A stretch of 64,000 nucleotides of DNA from Lineus longissimus (Eukaryota > Nemertea > Pilidiophora > Heteronemertea > Lineidae): the NCBI RefSeq assembly GCF_910592395.1, contig NC_088309.1, positions 13,520,599 through 13,584,598 of the forward strand, read 5' to 3'. Shown here piece by piece: positions 55,771 to 64,000 of the stretch. The notes under the pieces are model-generated. The model was not told where the DNA came from. It made no database searches and was given only the letters and a program-made list of their open reading frames with translations. Each line of letters begins with the position of its first letter. Positions within the stretch are counted from its first letter, which is position 1. The position numbers and the translations under genes were made by a program.

Positions 55771-56068
55771 TTAATAACGTCATGCTTCTTTTCATAACCT
55801 GCCTCGGCAAATTTCTTGCCACTGTGACTGAGCCTGAGCGAGGGGTTCCGTACCAATGGAATGCAGGAGCAGGGCAACTTTATATTCATCGGTTTCCTTG
55901 TCCAAGCCAGTGATTACGAGATAGTTCTGCCAGCTTTGTTTCCATAGTTTTCTGTTTTCCACGACTGATTTCTGATCAATGTCCAGTGGTGGCGACACTT
56001 TAGGTCTTTCCTACACGGGTAGAAGGGTCAGCAAGAGGAGGGGCTACTACGGGGTCTGGGTCAGACAT
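55771..56068 (-). pseudogene. Ty3/Gypsy-like gag, N-terminal fragment
   Basis: ATG at 56068 starts MSDPDPVVAPPLADPSTRV; after a frame change near 56010 it reads LDIDQKSVVENRKLWKQSWQ and ITGLDKETDEYKVALLLHSI, the typical N-terminal gag pattern (W..W...W..Y....GL). A further frame change follows, and it ends at DVIN where the tandem units interrupt it. Confidence 0.5.
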
Positions 56069-56973
56069 CTTGGTTAGAGATGAGGAACTTCAACAGTTCG
56101 AGAGACAGGACACAACGTCCACAGACTGCAGGGTTTGACGACCGGTAGCACGTGTGCACAGATGCACGGACGAATATACAGCAGAATGCACTGCGGCGAT
56201 TTCGCGCCAACATGCAAAAGTTCATCCGTTTTCAAAGGTTAATTTTTAGCACTTTCTGACCACTTCTTGCCACCAAACTGGCTTCCTTGGGTAGCTTATT
56301 AAATGTCACCATGTAAAAACTTGCTGCTGGAGCATAGCAGGAGTCTGAAGAGAGAAATGAGACGACAACCATGTCATTGTCATCATTCATATCATTCAAA
56401 TTATAATATTGGAAGCTCCTTGCTAAATCTTCAAAACACGCAAGTTCTGCATGAAAGCAGTGACGTCATCAAACAGGCTATTTTTTAGATATTGTTACAC
56501 TAACCCCCTTTTCTTGCTTCTTGCGGGAAATCTAAGGGGTTGGTTCAATACCTGGCATTGGCACTGGCACTGGATTGGCATTGGCAAATTGCCCAAAAAT
56601 GGTAAAACAGGGCATTGACAAATTGCCAAATCACCAGATCAATACTATAAAGAGCATACAACTTGGAAGGCATAGTTATTTGCATAACCTAATTTACTTT
56701 GAAATATTCATGCTATTTTTATGTACTAGAGGATGGCCTGATAGCGTGCATGCATGGATGGAGGAAAGTTGCTAAGGGGATAGAGTTCACATTTGGGCCA
56801 TTTTTCGAAATCCGAGATTAAGCATTTCGGGGACGTTAATTACTCATGTTCATATGCCTGGATATTGTCAAAAAAGTATTATTCCCTCGGAGCGGGTATA
56901 TCATACCCGTGGCGCAGGCAGGTTCAAATGTGCTATACCTTGAATTGCATGCCCTTACGGAAATATCTTCAAA
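56069..56973. other. Non-coding stretch, no gene seen
   Basis: There are short TGGCAYTGGCA repeats at about 56550-56590 and a small hairpin CGGGTAT-ATC-ATACCCG at about 56893. Otherwise nothing is recognisable. Confidence 0.5.
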
Positions 56974-57207
56974 TTTACCATGGTGAAAACAGAATTTACC
57001 ATTTACGAATTTCACTATGGTAAAATACCATGGTGAAATGCCTGGTTAATTGGCACAGTAAAACTATTTTTACCATGGTAAATCATTTAACCATGGTGAA
57101 ATCCATTAACGATTCACCATGGTAAACCATTTACTATGTTTACCATGGTGAACTATTTAGTGGTAAACCTGTTCACCATGGTAAAATCAAAATTACCATG
57201 ATGAAAG
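56974..57207. repeat. Array of about ten CCATGG-centred palindromes
   Basis: TTTACCATGGTGAA, TTTACCATGGTAAA and TTCACCATGGTAAA variants occur about ten times in 234 bases, at irregular spacings of about 17-45 bp. Each is close to a perfect palindrome of 12-14 bp, so each is a potential binding site for a dimeric protein. No coding frame covers the array. Confidence 0.8.
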
Positions 57208-57301
57208 TTGACTGACAATTAGGTGGATGCAAAAGACAGGCCGTTTCCGCAGTAAAACTGATTTACATAATGAATTGGAAAGCTGCAAAATTTGAACTTA
57301 C

Positions 57302-57501
57302 TTCTCAGAACGATAGGACTCATCGCAGGCTTTGAACTGTTCTCCCCCAGTAAGGCTCATGTTAGCCATCGTTGATCGTGGGAAAATGGCGGCGAGAAGA
57401 TTACTAAGGTATTTTCGCCACTTCTGGCCACTGGCTTTGCGGATGTTCTCTCTCGTTTTATCATTGATGAGATCTGATAAGGACTGGGCATCTGAGAATT
57501 C
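57302..57501 (-). CDS. Possible BEN-domain exon
   Basis: It is bounded by a TTTCTTGCAG acceptor and a GTAAGT donor; 200 bases, fully open. It encodes EFSDAQSLSDLINDKTREN and KWRKYLSNLLAAIFPRSTMA followed by NMSLTGG. The LLxxIFxxxxxxxxSLTG pattern resembles the BEN DNA-binding domain. I see no neighbouring exon, so this may be a fragment of a host gene or of a mobile element. The family call is tentative. Confidence 0.45.
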
Positions 57502-57843
57502 CTGCAAGAAACAAACATCAACAATAACCGAGAATCTAATGCGATATCACAGGGGCCATATCAAAGAGACAAATTAAACCAACTAATTGTCCACAGACCC
57601 GGACCCTGTGCTGTTGCTTGCATATAAAAGTATTCAATTGGTCCGATAGAGATGGTGAGGCAATGTCAACATGCCTAATTCCTTAGTCGGCAACCCCTTT
57701 TTATACGGAGGAGGAGAAGGACATGAAGGAGAACTCAGGTAGGCCTTCACATGTCACGTCGGCTGCCCAATATGGCTCGAACCAATTAAAATATCACTTT
57801 AGAATGCGGCAAGGCACTATAAAGTCGACAGGCAAGCTGAGAG

Positions 57844-58486
57844 GGTAACCGGAAAAACGCCGACCGACCGACCGACCGACCGACCGACCGACCTACTCGC
57901 CGACTCTCACAACCTCACTTACGGCATCCCATTCGCGCCTCATAGCCCGGTAACCGGAAAAACGCCGACCGACCGACCGACCGACCGACCGACCTGCCAA
58001 CCTACCATCATAGTGCAGTATCCCTTTCGCTTCTCTATAGCACATGTATCTGTGTAGTGCCCAGCGCAATGGACGTGATGGAGTCCGACGTGTCTGACAG
58101 CAGCATCTCCAGTCAATTATACCGGGAAAACGAGCCCACGCGGTAAGGAACTGATAACGATAATCTAAAGATATGCTTTGTCTACATGGTCGGTGGATGT
58201 AAAAACATGATTTGGGCCTAATCTATGCACTGTAGTTTTTCTACTCGAGTGTCTCGACCGATGCAATGCATGAACTGCAACGCGCAACATGCATTTGTTG
58301 TCATTTGACCAGCGCACGTGCGCTTGTTTACAATTTCATTTCACGTGACCTGCTATCGTGGATTGGATAGATCACATTGACTTATGAGACCTGTGACTCA
58401 ACTACGAAACTCCTTGGGTTGGTAGGTCGGAAGGTTGGTCGGTCAGTCGGTCGGTCGGTCGGTCGGTCGGCGTTTTTCCGGTTACC
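57844..58486. mobile_element. 643-bp element with 9-bp target duplication (Mutator-like?)
   Basis: The ends are inverted copies of GGTAACCGGAAAAACGCC followed by a (GACC)n run. The 9-bp sequence AGCTGAGAG occurs directly at both flanks (57835-57843 and 58487-58495). A third copy of the terminal sequence lies internally at about 57949. A 9-bp duplication fits Mutator-like elements, but no transposase is present. It carries a plausible first coding exon at 58069-58142. Confidence 0.75.
58069..58142 (+). CDS. Candidate first coding exon inside the 643-bp element
   Basis: ATG in context AGCGCAATGG opens 24 codons (MDVMESDVSDSSISSQLYRE, then NEPTR) and ends at a good donor, CG|GTAAGG. A compatible acceptor lies exactly at the right target duplication (GAGAG|GTTCAGC, 58496). 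It continues in phase with another Ser-rich stretch, RFSSVSSSLIGHAKSASSDK, to TAG at 58586. No homology is recognised; a chance exon cannot be excluded. Confidence 0.35.
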
Positions 58487-58586
58487 AGCTGAGAGGTTCA
58501 GCAGCGTGAGCAGCTCCTTGATAGGCCATGCCAAGAGTGCCTCTTCAGATAAATCAAGTATCAAAAGCTGTGTAGAGCACTTTTAG

Positions 58587-59347
58587 ACAGACCATGGTCA
58601 CCTTCATTTGGAAATCGATCATAATAAGTGCTAGCTCTGGCTGACACAGCACCAATACCTGCTGTACTAAGAATGGGTTCTCAATCTCTCCAAAAATAGA
58701 TCTATGGGCTATTCATATATAGTCACAACACATCTAGATTACTAGACCTTATTTTGCTGTGTGCAAAGAGGCGTATTTGTGGGCGTGTAGAAATATTTGC
58801 ATATGGTGTAGCCATTATATAGTCTCGATCCGCTACGCTGTACATCGAGCCTATGTGCTACTTCGAAAAAAGCCCAATTCCAGCCCAAACGCATTTAGCT
58901 TAAGCCATGATGAAAAACAGGAAAACCCCTCGGTGTAAAAATAGTTTGACGTCACAAGGCTAGCAAACCAATCAGGCCATTGTTTCGTACAAATCATTTT
59001 CGCAATAGGCACCTCGCACTTCGTCCCTTTTTGGGACGAACTACTGGTCTACATATGGTGAAGATCACATGCAAAGTCATCAACTGGTCAGAGGGTGACC
59101 CAATTAGGATGACACAATCGGCTGCCCAGGTAGTCTAACCGGAGTATGAGCGGACAATCCCTAAATGCTAATACCCGATATCGAAGGTGATTAACGTTAC
59201 ACCGAAACCGTTTTGTAAAGTTAAATAAGCCTACCCTCTTTTCCGTAAGTCGTCCCCCCCCCCCCCCCCCCGAGATAATGAAAATGATACGGTGGCTGGG
59301 AAAGGACATCGGAAAAAAAAAATTCTCGGCGGGACGACTTAGTGTTA
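58587..59347. other. Non-coding stretch, no gene seen
   Basis: It contains a poly-C run of about 20 at 59253-59272 and an A9 run at about 59314. No coding frame is convincing. Confidence 0.5.
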
Positions 59348-59618
59348 TGTTGGGATCGTCAACAGAATTCGAATGGACTAAGAATATCCTCTTATCATGT
59401 TATAAGTTTATTCACTATAATGTCCTAGACAAGAAGCCACATCTGAGGGCAAGAGTCGGATGACCAGCAATAGACGTGACCTATAGAGACGGAGGTCCGC
59501 GCACTTCTGATCGCTTGACCCAGTTTATACCTGGAGATCAGCCTCCTTCCACGTGGTCACATGACGGAGGGTCCTAACGCTGAGGCTCCTCATGGAAGGG
59601 TCTAAACTATATGTAACA
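59348..59618 (-). mobile_element. LTR (3') of a Ty3/Gypsy-like retrotransposon
   Basis: On the minus strand it begins TGTTACATATAG and ends GATCCCAACA (TG...CA), 271 bp. It contains a TATAAA box at about 59527 and an AATAAA signal at about 59407. It is directly preceded by the purine tract AAGGGGGA (59619-59626), the expected plus-strand primer just upstream of a 3' LTR. No second LTR is present in the window. Confidence 0.7.
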
Positions 59619-59626
59619 TCCCCCTT

Positions 59627-60848
59627 GTTCAAATTACGAACTTGATTAAGAAAATAATAGTTTAGACTTAAAGCAAGAACAAGTTGTTTTAAAATCTTTG
59701 GAAGTGTTTATACATTCCGACAACTTGGGCATTTAAACTTCCAAAGCGTTTATACAGACAATCGGAAACAGGGATACCTTGCTAGTAGGTTACGTAATAA
59801 AATTGAAGAGGCTGAACTAATCTCAGCTAAGTTTAACAAAGTCAGAGAGTGCAGTTCCACAGTGGAACATAATTAAACTGGTCATCCGAATACATGAAGA
59901 TAGTAGACATAAAAGCACAAGAAAGTGAGCACAGCTAGCCTGAAATGAAATGGTTAGTTATGCAGGGCTTAATATCACTACTATAATCCTAAAAGGATTG
60001 GCCTTGTTCCAAAAAAAAAATTTGACAACAGTCATTGCCAAAAGATGAGAAATATCTACTAAAAACTTCTCAAAAGTTTGTACAAATTTACCAATAATTG
60101 CACAAAGTTAAATTTTAAACATAGTTCTGCATGAGAACAACAACAATAATAATCAAAGAATGCACTATCATATTGTAATGTTTATGCATCAGCGTAACCA
60201 TAGTGACTGTACACATGTATGGTGGCTATGGCTAATGTACACAATGTACTTTAAGGAATGTCAATATTGACATCACATGACTTTCCTGGAACTGAATCCT
60301 GGACACAGCATTGAGTGCATTTTTAGACAGAATATTTGGCACGTAGCCCAAATGATGCAATGAAAAAAATTACTAAAACACTTTAATCCAAAAATGTTAC
60401 ACACATATACTCATAAATCCACAAACACGCTTTATAGTGAGGCGATATGATGCTACGTACTCAAATTACCGTTAAAAATTGGCCATCTATTTTTAATGCA
60501 GTAATGATGATATTTTTATTCAGTAGTTGGAGCACACCTGTGTGTACTTTCGATTCTCATCTATGATCGAGCAAAGCTTTGTATACGCACAAGTATCAAG
60601 GCATTGACTTGAAAAGTTATGACTCCATTGTTCACTAATAAAACTACTTTTTAGTACTGAACTCTGAATAATGAGCACTGCTCGCACACAATTGTGGAAG
60701 AAGAACAACACTATAACCACAAAAGGCAAATTTATACCTCACTAATGACTTCAAAAAGTCTACATGAAAACTAACAAAAACCTGATGGTTTTCTCACCGA
60801 TATGAATACCTTGAGATTATACACATGCGTGGTTTCACATTGTATCAC
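59627..60848. other. Region between pol and the 3' LTR, no gene recognised
   Basis: About 1.2 kb between the end of the integrase frame and the purine tract. Only short open frames occur; one minus-strand 69-aa frame at 60520-60729 begins with a hydrophobic stretch but shows no recognised motif. It could be a decayed third gene or a long untranslated region. Confidence 0.5.
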
Positions 60849-62540
60849 TTACAAAGAATACAAGTGCTTGATCAAGTTTTGAGGCGATCCAAGACATCTG
60901 ACTCGATTGTCTGGATCCAGGATGGTTTCAACTACTTGTGGGCAGTTGATATCACACTGCGGATCCCACCAAAACCTGTATGGCTTATCACGCAACGGGA
61001 CAGACAATAAGAGCTGTATGTTGGCTCCTTTGAACCTAGCCCTTTCAACAGTATACACAGCCTCAGAAGATGGGGCATTTTCTAAGACCTTTAACAATGT
61101 TTGTTGTTGCTGATCAGAGAGTTTGCACGGTGCAGCAAAACCATTGTTGTGTTCCAAACATTCCGCATAAGACTCCAAATCCAAAGGATTTGCCTTAGCA
61201 TAGAATATCATTTCACAATCCGGAGCGGAGGGGAGCTGTTGACCAAGCTCATCAATGAACTTGTACTCAGTAGTACAGTTTGTCGACTTGACTTCAGTGT
61301 TTTCACTGGACCTCAAAGCCTGTCGCAATTTCTGCAAATTGCTGATGTTCTCATGATCCGTAGCTTTTAACAATGCTGGTTTTAACCGGTTGAAGTTAAA
61401 AACATCCTTCAAAATTCTACCATATAAGTCTGACAAGATGTAGTGGGTGCGATCAAGAACCTGATGAATGACAAAAGGACCTACCCAAGACGCAGTGAAT
61501 TTCTTTGCGTTGGCAGTCAAGGAGGAGCTGGATGGTTTATGCAGATAAACCAGTTGACCTTGTTCATAAACCTGACACTTATGAAGCTTTTGAGCAACCT
61601 TCTGATTCCGAGTTTGTTGTTGATGCTCTTGCAGCTGTAACATTAGCTTAGAGACATTCTGAAATTTGTCTTTCAGATGTTCAACATACTCAGATTGCGA
61701 GTGTGACAATCCCAAGACTGGTTTGAAATTTAGTCCGGTAATGTCAGTGGGCTCACGCATGAAGACAAGGTAGAATAGGCAATGACCACCGAGGTAACTA
61801 GAGCAGAATGAATTGAACGAATACTGAGCAACACTGTAATAGCGAACCCAATCTTGTCCATATTGGCTGAGATTCACCTTGATCAAATTGGCGACGGACT
61901 GAATTTGACGCTCGACATGAAGAGAGCCGTGATTCCAGACTGAAATGATTTTCTGAGAGATGTTAAGAGTTTCACACAACAGAGTAATGATCTTGCCGGT
62001 CAATGATGTCGCTGCATCACAGATAATGACTTCGGGAATACCAAAATCACACAGAACACGCTGAATGAGAACTTCCGCTATTGTCGCTGCCTCTAAATTC
62101 TTTAGGGGCACACAGACAATAAAACGAGTTGCTGCACAACTTACTACCATCAAGTGACGGTAACCTGATCTGGACGGAACCATTGTTTTGAAATCAAGTG
62201 AGATTGTCTCAAATGGACAATATCTCGCAGGAATCCGCTCATGGTATGGTCTGTCCTTGTCGACTTTTCCTTTGAATTGCCGACAATTGCTACATGATTG
62301 AATATATGATACAATCCTCTGGTACATTGACGGAAAGTAATATGACTTGCGCAGTGTCAGAAATGTGCGTACACAACCTTGGTGATTGGCGGTAACGGAG
62401 TCATGATATCGGCTAATGAGTGGATCAATAAACTTTTCAGGGACAGCGAGTTGAAAACAGTAATTACCATCACTATTTGCTGGGAAGAATAACCGAAACA
62501 AGATATTGTTGCATAACAAATACTGTTCAGACCTAAGCAT
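60849..62540 (-). CDS. Ty3/Gypsy-like integrase with C-terminal extension (partial pol)
   Basis: 563-aa open frame. The N-terminal zinc-binding HHCC layout is visible (RYHDSVTANHQG ... CSNCRQFK). The core has Asp in ISLDFKTMVPSRSGYRHLMV, Asp in EVIICDAATSLTGK (usually SDxGxxF) and Glu in HGSLHVERQIQSVANLIK. A C-terminal domain follows (QLVYLHKPSS, KFTASWVGPFVIHQVLDRTH, VFNFNRLKP), then about 150 residues I do not recognise, ending near DKPYRFWWDPQCDINCPQVV. It continues upstream into 62604-63347 in another frame, so pol is interrupted by a stop or frameshift near 62.57 kb. Confidence 0.85.
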   Translation of the reverse strand: MLRSEQYLLCNNILFRLFFPANSDGNYCFQLAVPEKFIDPLISRYHDSVTANHQGCVRTFLTLRKSYYFPSMYQRIVSYIQSCSNCRQFKGKVDKDRPYHERIPARYCPFETISLDFKTMVPSRSGYRHLMVVSCAATRFIVCVPLKNLEAATIAEVLIQRVLCDFGIPEVIICDAATSLTGKIITLLCETLNISQKIISVWNHGSLHVERQIQSVANLIKVNLSQYGQDWVRYYSVAQYSFNSFCSSYLGGHCLFYLVFMREPTDITGLNFKPVLGLSHSQSEYVEHLKDKFQNVSKLMLQLQEHQQQTRNQKVAQKLHKCQVYEQGQLVYLHKPSSSSLTANAKKFTASWVGPFVIHQVLDRTHYILSDLYGRILKDVFNFNRLKPALLKATDHENISNLQKLRQALRSSENTEVKSTNCTTEYKFIDELGQQLPSAPDCEMIFYAKANPLDLESYAECLEHNNGFAAPCKLSDQQQQTLLKVLENAPSSEAVYTVERARFKGANIQLLLSVPLRDKPYRFWWDPQCDINCPQVVETILDPDNRVRCLGSPQNLIKHLYSL

Positions 62541-62603
62541 GATGGACCTAGCGGATTTCTTGTCGGCTGGGAGAATGTTGTGAGCAAGATAGTTGAAGAT
62601 AGG

Positions 62604-63347
62604 CTAGAAGAATGGTGACGTCTGTTGGGCAATGCGAAACTGCTGACCGTCAAATGGCAAATTGTAATCCCGAATGACCTTACGCTTGATGACTTTTAGC
62701 ACTTTGTTCAGTTCAGCTTGATTAGGTATGTGGCTTGCAGTCATGTGATCAATCTGTGGTACTAATGGCTCAGGTGTTAGCAAAAATTCTGGTGGACACT
62801 GTTTGATGTGTTCTTCCTGAACTTGATCATTCTTGTTTATCACTCTGTCAACCAATCTTGGCTCTGGTACTGTAATATCAGCTGGCTGGGCCTGTTGTTG
62901 GACGGCTGGTGGTGGCATCCTTAGTCTCGGGGTCCTGGCAGGACTGGCTTGGCGTCTAGGTGGCCTGGGTGCAGGAACAGGTCTTGGTTGAGGGACGGGC
63001 CTGGGAGGCGGTGGCACAGTATTATCGATCCTTTGTTGTTGGACTTGGGGTGGCCTTACAGCTGGACGTCCGTCTTTGAACAATGGTGCAATGGGTAATG
63101 CATTTTGTCGCGCAAATGACCTGGTTACGGGTCTTGTAGGAGCACTTACAGTAGGATAGGCACAATCTAGGCAACCAAAATGACAACTGTCTGAACTACA
63201 GAATTCAAGATGCTGAGACCTGGGTACATGCCATTCTTGGGCTGGGAATGCAATGGGCATGATGCGATCAAATTGATCATCATCATCCAGTGGTGCTCTT
63301 GACAAGAAATCACTGACAACTAGATCTGTGCCTTTTTTATAGGCCAA
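62604..63347 (-). pseudogene. RNase H tail and Pro-rich linker of the same pol
   Basis: It starts AYKKGTDLVVSDFLSRAPL, the C-terminal end of a Ty3/Gypsy RNase H (Y.KG.D.VVSDFLSR). A Pro/Arg/Gln-rich linker follows (for example RPVPQPRPVPAPRPPRR), then a helical stretch leading to the integrase. RT and the rest of RNase H are absent upstream: beyond about 63.4 kb the coding signal stops, so the element is 5'-truncated or interrupted there. Confidence 0.75.
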
Positions 63348-63399
63348 CTCAAATGAATAACTAGAATTGTCAGTTGAGTCTTTGCAGACTCTGGAGTCT

Positions 63400-64000
63400 C
63401 CGCCTCATAAGCACACAGCCATGCATGTTTACAAAAACAAAACAAAAACATCGCACTTTCACTTCAGCGAAGCGATGGTTTATTTGCGAAATACGACTGA
63501 TCAAGGCAACATAAAGTGTCCAGAAGGGAAGAACACATTCTTGAAACTCAGCTGCTTTAATTCACTGCCGTTTTTTCATATTTCATAGCCCATAAACTCC
63601 AAATATTAGGTTTTATAGAAAAATGCTTCGATGGTGTAGACTAGTCCCTGGTCTTTATCCGTTACGTTCCTCCATATGTGCAGCCAATATGTAATACACA
63701 TAACGCGGGGCACCAGTCATCGTGCCGGTATGGCGAGGTTTATTGGTTAAAGATTTACATGTATTGCGCTATGCATGCCCATAGCACTTTCCCGGCTGTT
63801 ACCCAGATTGACTTCTTAGTTCATGGACACCCTCGTTTTATCGATGTTTTGCAATGCATTGCCATGTTCATGTACATATGAAGCTTTCACCTGGGGACGA
63901 GAGTTTGCTGGAATAATTTCTCGAGGAGAATAATACCCTAATACAAAAGTCTCAGCCGATGGCGGAGACTAATGAGACAATCTCTCAAGAAGCTTTTGTA
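63400..64000. other. Non-coding end of window
   Basis: No gene or known repeat recognised; open frames are short and not protein-like. Confidence 0.5.

Noticed and set aside
1-64000. tRNA, rRNA or CRISPR features
   Set aside because: No cloverleaf with A and B boxes, no rRNA-like segment and no regularly spaced identical repeats with unique spacers were seen; small RNA genes cannot be excluded by eye.

Overview
This is nuclear DNA from an animal, most likely an aquatic invertebrate; a mollusc or other lophotrochozoan, or an invertebrate deuterostome, would fit, and I cannot resolve it further. The grounds are GT-AG introns, PIF/Harbinger, piggyBac-like, DIRS, Ngaro and Ty3/Gypsy-like elements, and very abundant dispersed repeats that end in hairpins. 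There are no bacterial operons, rRNA genes or CRISPR arrays. Almost all coding potential belongs to mobile elements or to genes that behave like them.

Layout. 1-4.9 kb: a degenerate coding region (PIN-like nuclease-fold protein with a Cys-rich tail), cut near its start by an insertion flanked by two copies of a MITE. 4.9-11.6 kb: no recognisable gene; several small tandem duplications and a perfect 30-bp palindrome. 11.6-18.2 kb: a complete but frameshifted DIRS retrotransposon (minus strand), with inverted terminal repeats and an internal complementary region that spells out its circle junction. 18.2-21.5 kb: two young copies of a 1.14-kb repeat with a terminal AGCTCACC hairpin and a GAC array, inside a second repeat family marked by TGGGGTGCACCCCA.

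21.7-48.0 kb (minus strand): the most interesting locus. I could assemble by eye a multi-exon gene with a KMT5A-like SET domain (three exons at 46.8-48.0 kb), then a long acidic, internally repeated linker with C2H2-like zinc-finger motifs (one 2.5-kb exon), then a domain laid out like a tyrosine recombinase over about five small exons. Splice sites are good and codon phases match across most junctions, but several indels make this copy a probable pseudogene. Its introns hold other elements: a piggyBac-type MITE (24.5-25.1 kb), an apparently intact PIF/Harbinger transposon with both genes (30.9-33.9 kb), a hairpin-ended repeat (34.8-35.6 kb), an apparently intact Ngaro-type retrotransposon with split direct repeats and an SGNH hydrolase gene (35.8-43.0 kb), and a MITE carrying a nested repeat (44.2-45.8 kb).

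48-64 kb: more hairpin-ended repeats, a dead HARBI1-like fragment, a Ty3/Gypsy-like gag interrupted by two head-to-tail 1.38-kb units, a dense array of CCATGG-centred palindromes, a possible BEN-domain exon, a 643-bp element with a 9-bp target duplication that contains a plausible first exon, and the 3' part (integrase, polypurine tract, LTR) of a Ty3/Gypsy-like retrotransposon.

All calls come from reading sequence and translations by eye. Family names rest on motif recall, not on searches.
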